64,000 nucleotides of DNA, from contig NZ_FODZ01000004.1 in NCBI RefSeq assembly GCF_900110505.1, positions 250,143 through 314,142 on the forward strand. Reading direction: 5' to 3'. Shown here piece by piece: positions 8,350 through 16,819 of the stretch (the stretch's first letter is position 1; every line of letters starts with the position of its first letter). This DNA comes from Luteibacter sp. UNC138MFCol5.1. GTDB taxonomy: Bacteria; Pseudomonadota; Gammaproteobacteria; Xanthomonadales; Rhodanobacteraceae. The position numbers and the translations under genes are program-made. The notes under the pieces are model-generated. The model worked only from the letters and a program-made list of their open reading frames with translations, was not told the DNA's origin and searched no databases.

Positions 8350-9468
8350 CTAAAGCGTCTTCAACGGTTCGTACGTGCCGCGGTAGCTCTTGGGCGTGAT
8401 GAAGGGCATCAGGATCGTGCGCAGCGCGTGGGGAAGGCGGGCGGCCTTCGACAGCTTGTCGGTCATGGCCTGCACATGAGCCACGCGCGGCTGGCGGGCC
8501 TGTTCGAAGCGCGGTCCGATCGCGTCGAGATCGTCGCACTCCGCGACGATCCCCGCGAGAACGAGCGCATCCTCCATCCCGAGAGCGGCACCTTCCGCCC
8601 ACACGGGCGCGGTGGCGTGGGCGGCATCGCCGATCAGGATCACGCGCCCCTGGCTCCAGCGAGCCGCACGTACCTCTTCGATGGGTGAGTGATAGATGTT
8701 CTCGGGATTCGCGAGCGCCCATCCGAGAGCCTTCCGCACGCGCGCCGGGAAGCCGCTGAACGCCGCGGCGAGTCGATCGAGCTGGGGTTCGCCGTTACCG
8801 GCGGTGCCGAGGGAGACCCAGCCGTAAACGGTGTGGTCGTCGACGGGAAGCAGCAGGATCAGACCGTGCTTTCCGGTCCACACCGTCCAGCCGTCGACGC
8901 CGGGGTTCGGCGCCATGAAGCGCCAGCTCTCCGAGGCGAGTCGCGCGGCGGTCGCCGAAGCCGCGCCGGTGACGGCCTGGCGCACGGTGGAGCGCACGCC
9001 GTCCGCGCCCACGAGCAGGGGGGCCGAGACCTCCGAACCGTCCGCCAGCGCGACGTGCACCGTCGACGCGTCCTGGCGGACGCCGGCGATCGCGCCCACG
9101 TGGAGGTCCGACGGTTCGAGGCCGCTGGCGAGCATCGCCATGAGGTCGGCGCGGCGAACCGCGCGCGGCCGCATGGACTCGCCCCAGAACGCATCCTCGT
9201 CGATGGCGGCGAGCAGGCGGTCGTCGGACGTGCGGTATTCGCGTTTCCTCACCGGGTGGCCAAGACGTTCGATGTCGCCAGCGAGCCCAAGGCGATCGAG
9301 CGCGGCGATGGCGTTTCCGGGAAGGTTGATCGCGAGGCCGCCATCGGTGGCGCGCGCACTGCGTTCGACGACGCGCGAGGCGATGCCCCGGCGCTTCAGC
9401 GCGCGCGAGGTCGCCAGGCCGGCGATGCCGCCGCCCGCGATGAGAATGGGCTGGGAAGGCTGTGCCAT
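8350..9468 (-). CDS. FAD-dependent monooxygenase
   Basis: A 372-residue class A flavoprotein monooxygenase of the PHBH/UbiH-like fold. The dinucleotide-binding motif is at the N-terminus (ILIAGGGIAGLATSRAL), the DG motif region appears as LLVGADGVRSTVRQ, and the GD motif as VILIGDAAHATAPVWAEGA. No membrane segments are seen. These enzymes hydroxylate aromatic or similar substrates with NAD(P)H and O2; the substrate here is not predictable. The first ATG is used. It is alone on its strand, convergent with the M1 peptidase across the REP pair. Confidence 0.87.
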   Translation of the reverse strand: MAQPSQPILIAGGGIAGLATSRALKRRGIASRVVERSARATDGGLAINLPGNAIAALDRLGLAGDIERLGHPVRKREYRTSDDRLLAAIDEDAFWGESMRPRAVRRADLMAMLASGLEPSDLHVGAIAGVRQDASTVHVALADGSEVSAPLLVGADGVRSTVRQAVTGAASATAARLASESWRFMAPNPGVDGWTVWTGKHGLILLLPVDDHTVYGWVSLGTAGNGEPQLDRLAAAFSGFPARVRKALGWALANPENIYHSPIEEVRAARWSQGRVILIGDAAHATAPVWAEGAALGMEDALVLAGIVAECDDLDAIGPRFEQARQPRVAHVQAMTDKLSKAARLPHALRTILMPFITPKSYRGTYEPLKTL

Positions 9469-9573
9469 AGGGGGTAGGGCTGGGGAGGGGACCCGCGATG
9501 ATGCCCCACCTTGCCGACACCCTGATGCCCCGGAAGAGGGTGGACATCGCGTGCCGCGAAACCTGTCACACCT

Positions 9574-10041
9574 TCATCCAGCCGCCTTCGCGGCCGCGGG
9601 GCAGCCCTTGATCGCTGACACCCGCAGCGTTCGCGGCGCCGAGTCCGGCGTGGCCGGAAACTGGACGGCCATCGCCTCGCCCGGCTTGCCGCGGACGACC
9701 TCGTGCACGACCGGGTGATCCCCGAAACGCGCGGCGACGTCCACCTGGAGCAGGTCGCCGGCGGCGGGCGTCACGTGGAAGCCGAATTCCCACGCATCGC
9801 CTCCGGTTTTCGCCGCGTCGCGAATCGTCGCCGGGGTGTCCGCCTTCAGACAGACGGTCGCGTTCGCCATCGGCGCGCCGTTCCCCTCCCATCGCGTGAC
9901 CAGCTGATAGATCGGCGGCTCCGGCTTCGCCGTGCCGGGCGAGGCCGCATGCGCGGCACCCGCGATGAAGGCCAGTCCGAGGGGAAGCATGGCGATGGCG
10001 AGCGCGAGACGGTGGCGGGACGGAGCGACGGCGTTGAGCAT
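9574..10041 (-). CDS. Exported hypothetical protein
   Basis: A 155-residue protein with a clear signal peptide (LALAIAMLPLGLAFIAGAAHA, cleavage after about residue 31). The mature part is beta-rich and contains only two cysteines (VCLKA, KGCPAA), which could form a disulfide. The ATG at 10041 is chosen because a GGAACG site lies in front of it and the signal peptide follows directly. I do not recognise the family. It is probably monocistronic. Confidence 0.6.
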   Translation of the reverse strand: MLNAVAPSRHRLALAIAMLPLGLAFIAGAAHAASPGTAKPEPPIYQLVTRWEGNGAPMANATVCLKADTPATIRDAAKTGGDAWEFGFHVTPAAGDLLQVDVAARFGDHPVVHEVVRGKPGEAMAVQFPATPDSAPRTLRVSAIKGCPAAAKAAG

Positions 10042-10173
10042 GGCGATGCGTTCCTTGATTGAGTGGCGTGATGGCCAGGTACAGCCGATCGGCATCCCTA
10101 CGAATGCCTCGCGCCCGAGGGTAGCCCAGATTCGCCGACGCGAAGGTGCCTGCCCATGGGCCAGCCTGACGCT

Positions 10174-10653
10174 CTAGTAATACGCGAGCATCCGGCCGCA
10201 GGCGATGACGGCGACCCAAAGCGCGAGCGACAGCGACGCCTGCATCCTGGCAAGCGATGGAGCGGGGTGCGTCGTCTCCCATGCGGCGACGCTTCGGTAC
10301 ACGCCCACGTGGAACACCAGGGCGTTCACGCCGGCGAGCGCGATCAGGGTCAGCTTCAGCAGGAACAGTGGATTGCCCAGGAAAGCCTGCGGCTGGGTCG
10401 AAAACATCATCAGTCCGGCGGGAAGTACCAGCGCGACGCTCCCCGCCGACCACGGCAGCAGGTGCCTGCCAAGGGCCGACACCGGAAGCGCGCGCCCCCA
10501 GCCGAGCACCCGCAGATCGAACATCGCGACCGCGCCGACGAGGACGCAGAAGCCGACGATGTGGATTGTCTCCACCGCCGGGTACAGCCACGGGCTGTCA
10601 CGCATGGCCCGGGCCAACGGTGTGGCCGACAGCCAGCCCGCCGGGTCGACCAT
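10174..10653 (-). CDS. Four-helix membrane protein (DUF6644-like)
   Basis: A 159-residue membrane protein with four hydrophobic helices (about 25-50, 63-85, 92-115 and 138-157). The sequence around E-T-I-H-I-V-G-F and the pattern of GRHLLPW, a proline-rich loop and W-x-x-W helices resemble the DUF6644/DUF2214 type of small membrane proteins. The ATG overlaps the DUF6152 stop by one base (TGATG), so the pair is co-translated. Function is unknown; the His and Trp in membrane helices leave room for a cofactor-binding role, but that is speculation. Confidence 0.65.
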   Translation of the reverse strand: MVDPAGWLSATPLARAMRDSPWLYPAVETIHIVGFCVLVGAVAMFDLRVLGWGRALPVSALGRHLLPWSAGSVALVLPAGLMMFSTQPQAFLGNPLFLLKLTLIALAGVNALVFHVGVYRSVAAWETTHPAPSLARMQASLSLALWVAVIACGRMLAYY

Positions 10654-10991
10654 CAGCGAAGTTCCGTCGTCTTCTCGCCGATCGTCACGCGCTCGGCGCG
10701 CATCTCGTCGGCCTTCGTCCGATGAGGGTAACCGTAGACCGTGGCCTTCTGGCCGGGCGCGAGCATGCTCTTGGCGAGGCCCCGGCTTTCCATGCGCGAA
10801 GGCGGCGCGAGCACCACGGTCCACATGGCATCCGCCGTCTTGAGGCGAAGCGTGCCGTGCGGCTGCTCGTAGGTTGAGGATTCGATCGTGCCGGTCAGGT
10901 TCAACGGCTTCTGGGCGTCGTACTCGCTCCAGCCGTGGTGCGCGACGGCGGTGGTGGCCGTCAGCGCGGTCAATAGCAGCAAACGTTTCAT
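10653..10991 (-). CDS. DUF6152 family periplasmic protein
   Basis: A 112-residue exported protein with a signal peptide ending AVAHHGWSEYD. The mature N-terminus HHGW-x-x-Y and the following beta-strands (LTGTIESSTYEQPHGTLRLK, PGQKATVYGYPHR) match DUF6152 proteins. The paired histidines right after cleavage could bind a metal. It is coupled to the four-helix membrane protein downstream and divergent from a TonB-dependent receptor across an AT-rich promoter region. Role unknown. Confidence 0.75.
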   Translation of the reverse strand: MKRLLLLTALTATTAVAHHGWSEYDAQKPLNLTGTIESSTYEQPHGTLRLKTADAMWTVVLAPPSRMESRGLAKSMLAPGQKATVYGYPHRTKADEMRAERVTIGEKTTELR

Positions 10992-11085
10992 GACGATCTC
11001 CTGTTGGGCAGGGTCCGACGGCCCATCGTAGCCCGACGCACGCTGGCCGGTCAGTCCCGCGAGTGAAACGTGCAAGTCGAATCGA

Positions 11086-11104
11086 TATATAGTTGGGTAT
11101 ATAG
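11086..11104. promoter_or_regulatory. AT-rich divergent promoter region with TATATAG repeats
   Basis: Two direct TATATAG copies (11086-11092 and 11098-11104) sit 12 bases apart in the region between the DUF6152 gene and the TonB receptor gene, an unusually AT-rich patch in GC-rich surroundings. They could be -10 elements or a regulator site for the receptor. This is inferred from base composition only. Confidence 0.35.
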
Positions 11105-11147
11105 CGTATCGGGGGCGAGCGCATCGCCCGATAGACTGGGGATCCGA

Positions 11148-13607
11148 ATGCGTCGTACGCCGTTGTTCGTGGCCATGCTGGCGTGCATGGCCGTCTTCCG
11201 TGTCGCCGCTCAGGCGTCGCCTTCGACGGGTCCGTCGGGAGAGAACGCACCGGCCACGACGCTCGGGGAGGTGACCGTGTCGGCCCGCCAGCGCGACGAG
11301 AACCTGCAGAAGGTGCCGATCGCGGTGTCGGTCGTCGACGGCGAATGGCTCGACCGCTCGTACACCGTGAACACCCAGCAGCTCAGTCAGCTCGTGCCGT
11401 CGCTGTATTACAACTCCGCGAACCCGCGCAACACGGCGTACACGATCCGCGGACTCGGCTCGAACACGCTGTCCGTCAGCGCCGCGAACGATGGCATCGA
11501 GCCCGGCGTGGGTTTCTACATCGACGGGGTGTACCACGGCAGGCCCGCGACCGCGGCGTTCGACTTCACCGACATCGAACGGATCGAGGTGCTCAGGGGC
11601 CCGCAGGGCACGCTGTTCGGAAAGAACACGACGGCCGGCGCCATCAACATCACGAGCCGCGCGCCAACGTTCCAGCCGGAAGGCAATGGCGAGATCTCGA
11701 TCGGCGAGAACGGTTTCCTGCAGGCCAGGGGAACCGTATCCGGCCCGCTCAGCGAGACGGTGGCGGGGCGCCTCTCCGCGCAGTTCACGGAACGCGACGG
11801 CGTGCTGCACAACGTCCGGACCGGCAAGGACGTCAACGAACTGAACAACTACGCGCTCCGCGGCCAGCTGCTTTTCCGCCCGGACGACGACGTGAACATC
11901 CGTCTGATCGGCGACGTCTCGAACCTCGATTCGGACTGCTGCACCCAGAACTACCTGCGCGTCGGCAAGAGCCTGCGTGGCGCGGCCCGCCAGTTCGAAG
12001 GGCTCGCGGCGAACCTGCCTGCGCACGGGTTGCCGGCGTACTCGCCGGCGAGCCGCGATGTCTACGACCGCCTGACGGATATCGACGCGCCGTTGCACAT
12101 CGATACGCAGGACGGCGGCGTGTCGCTCAACGCCGACTGGAACGTGGGGCCGGTGACGCTCACGTCGATCAGCGCGTGGCGCTACTGGAAATGGGATGTG
12201 GCCAACGACCGCGACTACACCGGCATTCCGATCCAGACGGTGCAGCGGATCCCCTCGCGCCAGGATCAGTACAGTCAGGAATTCCGGGTCGCGTCGAACG
12301 GCGACGGTCCTGTGGATTTCGTCGGCGGTCTGTATTTCTTCACCCAGGAGATCAACGGCAAGCCGATCAGCATCTACGGCCCGGCCGCGACTTACTGGCT
12401 GGTCAGTACCACGAGCTTTCCGGGCATGCCGGACAACCTGGCAGATGGCTACGGCCAGTTCGGCGATTCCCATTTCCGCATGAAGAGCTACGCGGCTTTC
12501 GGCGAAGTGAACTATCACGTCACCGACCGTCTGGTCGCCACGCTCGGTGCGCGTTACACCTATGAAGACAAGGACGGACGGTACGCGACGACGGTGTCCG
12601 GCGGTCTGCCGACCCGCCCGGGCACCGCGCAGGACAACGCGAAGCTTTCGCTTTTCCGTCCGCAGAGCTACCGCGCGTCCGACAGCGGCGGCAATCCCTC
12701 GGGACGCGCCAACCTCGGCTACCAGTTCACCGACGACGTGCTGGGATACGTGAGTTACGCCTACGGCTACAAGTCCGGTGGCCTCAACATGTCCGGCCTC
12801 CCGCTGGACGCCTCGAACAACCCGGCGCTCGCGACCGCCGTCATCAAGGACGAGACGAACAAGACCTGGGAGACGGGCGTCAAGACGGCCTGGTGGGACG
12901 GTCGCGCGACGCTCAACGTCGCCGCGTATCGCACCGTGGTCGACGACTATCAGGCCAACGTCACGTCGAGCACCGAAACGGCGGCGCTGCGCACCTATCC
13001 GGCCAACATCCCCGAGGTGCGCGTCAAAGGTGTCGAAGGCGATCTGGCGGCACTGCTCTTCAGGGGCTTCACGCTGCGTGCTTCGTTCGCCTACGCCAAC
13101 GGGAAGTACACCGATTACCCTGCTGGCCCGTGCCCGCTCGAATGGCAGAACCCCAATGCCGCCGGCGGTTGCCAGCCGTTGAATCCGCCAGCCAGCCTGG
13201 CCATCAAGACGTCCAATCCCCGCGGCAACCCGAGGATTCCCGGTGCGTACGTCCTCACCGGTCTGCCGCTGGCCGGACTTTCGCGGTGGGCGGGTTCGCT
13301 GGGTTTCGACTACGAACTGCCGGTTGGCCACGGGGCCTTCCTCGCCCACGCCGATGTGAGCGCGCGCAGCGGGTACAACTCCGATACCACCCACTCGGTC
13401 TACACGAAGATCGCGGGTTATACGGTCACCAACGCAAGCGTCGGCTACCGTTTCAACGACAACTGGGAGGTCGATGTCTTCGCGCGCAACCTGTTCGACC
13501 GCGACTACATCACCGCGCTCACGGTCCAGACCGGAAATTCCGGACTCATCCTCGGGCAGCCAAGCGATCCGCGGATGCTCGGCGTCACGCTTCGCGCGCG
13601 GTTCTGA
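11148..13607 (+). CDS. TonB-dependent receptor
   Basis: An 819-residue outer-membrane receptor. A signal peptide ends near AAQA (about residue 22). A TonB-box-like segment with the usual LGEVTVSARQRDENLQKVPIA follows, then the plug domain (about 50-160, with GLGSNTLSVSAANDGIEPG and IERIEVLRGPQGTLFGKNT), and a long beta-barrel ending in aromatic R-F. The plug signature matches receptors common in sphingomonads and xanthomonads that take up plant-derived or siderophore-like compounds; the ligand cannot be told. The ATG at 11148 is used since the signal peptide starts there. The gene is divergent from DUF6152. Confidence 0.92.
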   Translation: MRRTPLFVAMLACMAVFRVAAQASPSTGPSGENAPATTLGEVTVSARQRDENLQKVPIAVSVVDGEWLDRSYTVNTQQLSQLVPSLYYNSANPRNTAYTIRGLGSNTLSVSAANDGIEPGVGFYIDGVYHGRPATAAFDFTDIERIEVLRGPQGTLFGKNTTAGAINITSRAPTFQPEGNGEISIGENGFLQARGTVSGPLSETVAGRLSAQFTERDGVLHNVRTGKDVNELNNYALRGQLLFRPDDDVNIRLIGDVSNLDSDCCTQNYLRVGKSLRGAARQFEGLAANLPAHGLPAYSPASRDVYDRLTDIDAPLHIDTQDGGVSLNADWNVGPVTLTSISAWRYWKWDVANDRDYTGIPIQTVQRIPSRQDQYSQEFRVASNGDGPVDFVGGLYFFTQEINGKPISIYGPAATYWLVSTTSFPGMPDNLADGYGQFGDSHFRMKSYAAFGEVNYHVTDRLVATLGARYTYEDKDGRYATTVSGGLPTRPGTAQDNAKLSLFRPQSYRASDSGGNPSGRANLGYQFTDDVLGYVSYAYGYKSGGLNMSGLPLDASNNPALATAVIKDETNKTWETGVKTAWWDGRATLNVAAYRTVVDDYQANVTSSTETAALRTYPANIPEVRVKGVEGDLAALLFRGFTLRASFAYANGKYTDYPAGPCPLEWQNPNAAGGCQPLNPPASLAIKTSNPRGNPRIPGAYVLTGLPLAGLSRWAGSLGFDYELPVGHGAFLAHADVSARSGYNSDTTHSVYTKIAGYTVTNASVGYRFNDNWEVDVFARNLFDRDYITALTVQTGNSGLILGQPSDPRMLGVTLRARF

Positions 13608-13703
13608 CAGCTCGCATACCGAAACGGTTGCCCCGAGTTCTACCACCTAGTAGGTTGCCACGAGTAGGCGTCACTGAACTTCCGACCCACCCGCATGGTG
13701 ACC

Positions 13704-14393
13704 ATGAAGACGATAGGCATCCTGGGCGGCATGTCCGCCGCCTCGACACAGATCTACTACCGCGAACTTTGCCGCCTCACCGCCGAGCGCCTTGGCGGGC
13801 TGCATTCGCCCGAGCTGCTGATCCGCTCGGTGGACTTCGCGGACATCGAAGCACTGCAGGCGGCGGGGGCATGGGACAGGGCAGGGGAGCGACTGAACGA
13901 GGAGGCGAAAGCCCTCGAACGTGGCGGCGCCGATGTCCTCGTGCTCGCGACGAACACCATGCACAAGGTGGCCGCGCGGATGATGGACGGCGTGGGCATC
14001 CCGTTGCTGCACATCGCCGACGCGACCGCGTCGCGCATCGTGGCGGCGGGGTTCCGGTCGCCAGGGCTGATGGCCACCGCGTTCACGATGGAACAGACCT
14101 TCTACACCGATCGCCTCGCCGCGGCCGGCCTGGACGTGATCCTGCCCGGCGCCGACGACCGCGCCGAGACGCATCGCATCATCTATGAAGAGCTCTGCCG
14201 GCAGATCGTCAGCGACACGAGCCGCGAGGCCTATGTCGGCATCGCGCGGCGCCTGGTCGACCGTGGCGCGGACTGCCTCATCCTCGGCTGCACGGAGGTG
14301 GGCATGCTACTCGATCAGGGCAACGTATCCGTGCCGGTGTTCGACACGACGCTCGTTCACTGCGAAGCGGCGATCGCGCTGGCCCTATCCTGA
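13704..14393 (+). CDS. Aspartate/glutamate racemase family protein
   Basis: A 229-residue cofactor-independent racemase (MKTIGILGGMS at the N-terminus). In the family two cysteines usually act as acid and base. Here the first site reads ATNTMHKV, with Thr in the cysteine position, and the second reads LGCTEVG with the Cys kept. A Thr/Cys pair is known in the E. coli L-Asp/Glu-specific racemase, so the enzyme is probably active. The ATG at 13704 fits the usual N-terminus; one at 13695 is possible. It follows the receptor gene at about 95 bases and may be independent. Confidence 0.85.
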   Translation: MKTIGILGGMSAASTQIYYRELCRLTAERLGGLHSPELLIRSVDFADIEALQAAGAWDRAGERLNEEAKALERGGADVLVLATNTMHKVAARMMDGVGIPLLHIADATASRIVAAGFRSPGLMATAFTMEQTFYTDRLAAAGLDVILPGADDRAETHRIIYEELCRQIVSDTSREAYVGIARRLVDRGADCLILGCTEVGMLLDQGNVSVPVFDTTLVHCEAAIALALS

Positions 14394-14419
14394 TTTTCGC
14401 GGCGGGGCAAGCCTTCCGG

Positions 14420-15046
14420 TCAGCGTCGGACGTGTTTCACCGACGCCGCATCCCATGCCGACATCGCCTGCGGGATGGCCTGTTCGATGACGGCATGGCG
14501 AACGCCGTCGCGTGCGAGGGTCGAGACACCCAGCAGGAAGGCGTCGAACACCGCCGCGAGCGCCCTGGGCTCCGTGTCGGCACGAAGTTCGCCGCTGTCC
14601 ACGCCACGCTGCACGCATGCCACGAAACCCGCACGCGTCCGCGCGCGGGACTTCGCCAGCGGCTCGGTCACGGCGGCGTGCTCGTCGGAGGGTGCGCTCA
14701 TCGCGCCTAGGGCGACCATGCATCCGCGCGGATGCCCTCGTTCGTACTGCATCTTCACCGAGCGCCTGAGCGCGGTTTCGATGGCGTCGCGCGGGGGTAG
14801 GGAGGTATCCCAGAGGCATTCGGTCACCTGCGCATACGTCGACAGATAACGTTGCGCGCACTCCTGGAACAGCGCTTCCTTCGATCCGAACGCGGCGTAG
14901 AAACTGGGTGCGGAGATGCCGTTGCCGATGCCCGCCTTCAGCTGGCTGAGCGATGCCGATTCGTAGCCGTGCTGCCAGAAGATGTGCATGGCTTCTTCCA
15001 CGGCTTTTTCGCGATCGAATGTCCTCGGGCGTCCCATGGTCGCCAT
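14420..15046 (-). CDS. TetR/AcrR family transcriptional regulator
   Basis: A 208-residue repressor with an N-terminal helix-turn-helix (GRPRTFDREKAVEEAMHIFWQHGYESASLSQL, then APSFYAAFGSKEALF) and an all-helical ligand domain. A GGAG site lies eight bases before the ATG. It is divergent from the EthD-like gene, and a perfect palindrome overlaps that gene's promoter, so it most likely represses the neighbour and perhaps itself. Ligand unknown. Confidence 0.88.
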   Translation of the reverse strand: MATMGRPRTFDREKAVEEAMHIFWQHGYESASLSQLKAGIGNGISAPSFYAAFGSKEALFQECAQRYLSTYAQVTECLWDTSLPPRDAIETALRRSVKMQYERGHPRGCMVALGAMSAPSDEHAAVTEPLAKSRARTRAGFVACVQRGVDSGELRADTEPRALAAVFDAFLLGVSTLARDGVRHAVIEQAIPQAMSAWDAASVKHVRR

Positions 15047-15098
15047 CGCCGGCTCCGGAAGGTGAACGTGACTAAGATACTAAGTGATACATAAGTTC

Positions 15099-15144
15099 TT
15101 GACAATCCCGAGGCCGGGGGCTCTTAATGTATCGGTTGATACAT
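15099..15144 (+). promoter_or_regulatory. Promoter and palindromic operator of the EthD-like gene
   Basis: A consensus -35 (TTGACA, 15099-15104) is followed at 18 bases by a CTTAAT -10-like element. An 18-base perfect palindrome, ATGTATCGGTTGATACAT (15127-15144), overlaps its downstream edge. Related GATAC half-sites occur at 15076-15090, nearer the tetR-type start. Position and symmetry suggest the operator of the adjacent TetR protein. Confidence 0.65.
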
Positions 15145-15176
15145 ATCTGACCATTCTCTTCAGCTTCGGAGCATCC

Positions 15177-15494
15177 ATGAAAGCGAGCGACACACCGGTC
15201 GTGGTCTATGTCACCTACCACGGCACCCCCGACGACCGCTTCGATCGCGACTATTACATCTCCGGGCATCTGCCGCTGGTGATGGAAGCGTGGGGAAAAT
15301 ACGGCCTGCTCAGTCTTCAGGCGTTCTTCCCGGCGGTCGACCGTGTGGGCACCGTCGCCATCTGCGAATGCGTTTTCCGTGACGAAGACGCCGTGGAAAC
15401 CGCCTTCGGCTCGCCGGAGCTCGCCGGTGTGATGGATGATCTGCCGCGTTTCACGCAGCTCGCGCCATCGCGCGTGCGCGCCGTCCCCGTCTGA
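15177..15494 (+). CDS. EthD family protein
   Basis: A 105-residue protein of the EthD / dimeric alpha-beta barrel type. The conserved YVTYHGTPDDRFDRDYYISGHLPLV gives the family's D-x-x-Y-Y-x-x-H-L-P-L signature. EthD proteins support degradation of ethers or other small organics, and many act as small oxygenases or isomerases. It is controlled by a strong promoter with a TetR-type operator, so it is probably induced by the compound sensed by the divergent regulator. The ATG at 15177 lies 34 bases after the operator. Confidence 0.82.
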   Translation: MKASDTPVVVYVTYHGTPDDRFDRDYYISGHLPLVMEAWGKYGLLSLQAFFPAVDRVGTVAICECVFRDEDAVETAFGSPELAGVMDDLPRFTQLAPSRVRAVPV

Positions 15495-15527
15495 CACGTC
15501 GTCCGCCGATCCACGGCGGACGACGTG
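15495..15527. terminator. Bidirectional terminator hairpin
   Basis: A perfect 14-base stem (15495-15508 with 15514-15527) and 5-base loop directly follow the EthD stop and precede, on the other strand, the end of the sugar dehydrogenase gene. No long T run follows on either side. Confidence 0.65.
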
Positions 15528-15534
15528 GACCGAA

Positions 15535-16761
15535 TCAGCCCTGCTTCGGGGTGAGCCGGTAAAGCCCGCCGGGCATGGCGTCCTCGAGCAGCCAGAGCGA
15601 ACCATCGGGCGCTTCCTCGACATCGCGGATGCGCTTGCCCAGGTTCCAGCGCTGGACCGCGGTCGCGCCGCCCTTGGCGTCGACCGTCACCCGGATGAGC
15701 CCCATGCTGACGAGCCCGCTGATCAGCGCGTTGCCCTTCCATTGCGGGAACATCTTGCCCTTGTAGAACATGATGTTGCCCGGCGCGATGACCGGCACCC
15801 AGTAGATGACGGGTTTGACGAGATCCGGTCGCGAGTCGGGACTGGGAATCGCGACGCCGTTGTAGTTGACGCCGTAGGAGACCAGCGGCCACCCGTAGTT
15901 CTTGCCGCGCTCGATCAGGTTAAGTTCGTCGCCGCCGCTCGGACCGTGTTCGAGTTCCCAGAGCCGGCCGTCGGGTGCGAAGGCGAGGCCGTAAGGCGTG
16001 CGGTGCCCCGTGCTCCACGTCTCGGCGGGCGTCAGGTTCGGGCCGGGGAAGGTATAGGTGCTGACCACGGGCGCGTTCTTCGCGGCCTCGGTGTCCTTCG
16101 CCGGATCGATCAGCGGGATGCTGCGCGCGCCTTCCTTGCCGGCCCACGGATTGCCCGGCGCGGGCTTGCCGTCGAGCGTGAGGCGGAGGATCTTGCCGAC
16201 GGGCTGATCGGGATCCTGGGCCGGCGTGAAGCGCTGACGATCGCCAACGGTCAGGAAGAGGTACTTGCCATCGGGCGAGAACGCGATCTGCGCGCCGGAC
16301 TGGCCGCCCTTTCCAGTGGGCAGCTGTTGCCAGAGGACCTTGAAGCCCTCGAGCCGCGGCTGTCCGCCTTCGAGCACGAGCCGGCCGCGGCCCATCGCGA
16401 GGCCGCCGCCGTAGTCGCCCGGCGCCACGTAAGTGAGATACACGTTGTGGTCGGTGGCGTAGTGCGGCGAGAGAAAGACGCCGAGCATGCCGTTCTGGCC
16501 TTCGAACTGACTGGCGGGCACACCCTGGACTTCGGTCTTCGTGCCATCGGGCGTCACCAGCTGGAGGCGGCCGACCTTCTCGGTCACCAGCATGCGTCCA
16601 TCCGGAAGGAACGCGATGCGCCATGGCAGGTCGAGGCTGGCGACCTTCGTCACGGTGAAGGGCAGGTCGGGGTCGTCTTTCTGGTCACCCGCGTTGGTCT
16701 GCGCCTGGGCGGCGTTCGTCAGCAGCGCCGCGAGCAGGATGCCGTTTGCCAGCTTCATCAT
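15535..16761 (-). CDS. PQQ-dependent sugar dehydrogenase (sorbosone/glucose dehydrogenase type)
   Basis: A 408-residue exported beta-propeller enzyme. A signal peptide (ILLAALLTNAAQA) is followed by the soluble glucose dehydrogenase signature elements: LPWRIAFLPDGRMLVTEKVGRL, FSPDGKYLFLTVGDR, GHRTPYGLAFAPDGRLWELEHGPSGGDELNLI and NYGWP. The GHR histidine and the HGPSGGDE segment belong to the PQQ and catalytic site in this family. It probably oxidises aldoses in the periplasm and feeds electrons to the respiratory chain. Two tandem ATGs lie at 16761 and 16758; a GAGGAA site fits the first. PQQ biosynthesis genes are not in the window. Confidence 0.87.
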   Translation of the reverse strand: MMKLANGILLAALLTNAAQAQTNAGDQKDDPDLPFTVTKVASLDLPWRIAFLPDGRMLVTEKVGRLQLVTPDGTKTEVQGVPASQFEGQNGMLGVFLSPHYATDHNVYLTYVAPGDYGGGLAMGRGRLVLEGGQPRLEGFKVLWQQLPTGKGGQSGAQIAFSPDGKYLFLTVGDRQRFTPAQDPDQPVGKILRLTLDGKPAPGNPWAGKEGARSIPLIDPAKDTEAAKNAPVVSTYTFPGPNLTPAETWSTGHRTPYGLAFAPDGRLWELEHGPSGGDELNLIERGKNYGWPLVSYGVNYNGVAIPSPDSRPDLVKPVIYWVPVIAPGNIMFYKGKMFPQWKGNALISGLVSMGLIRVTVDAKGGATAVQRWNLGKRIRDVEEAPDGSLWLLEDAMPGGLYRLTPKQG

Positions 16762-16819
16762 CGTCAGGTTTCCTCGGACAGGGACGGCCATCTTACCGCC
16801 CGGCAGCGAGTGTCCGGCG

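Noticed and set aside
6446-8722. Very long open frame antisense to the M1 peptidase
   Set aside because: It is Arg/Val-rich with no family pattern and mirrors the third-codon GC bias of the real gene. Similar frames oppose the TonB receptor (10653-13646) and the propeller kinase (25399-28821).
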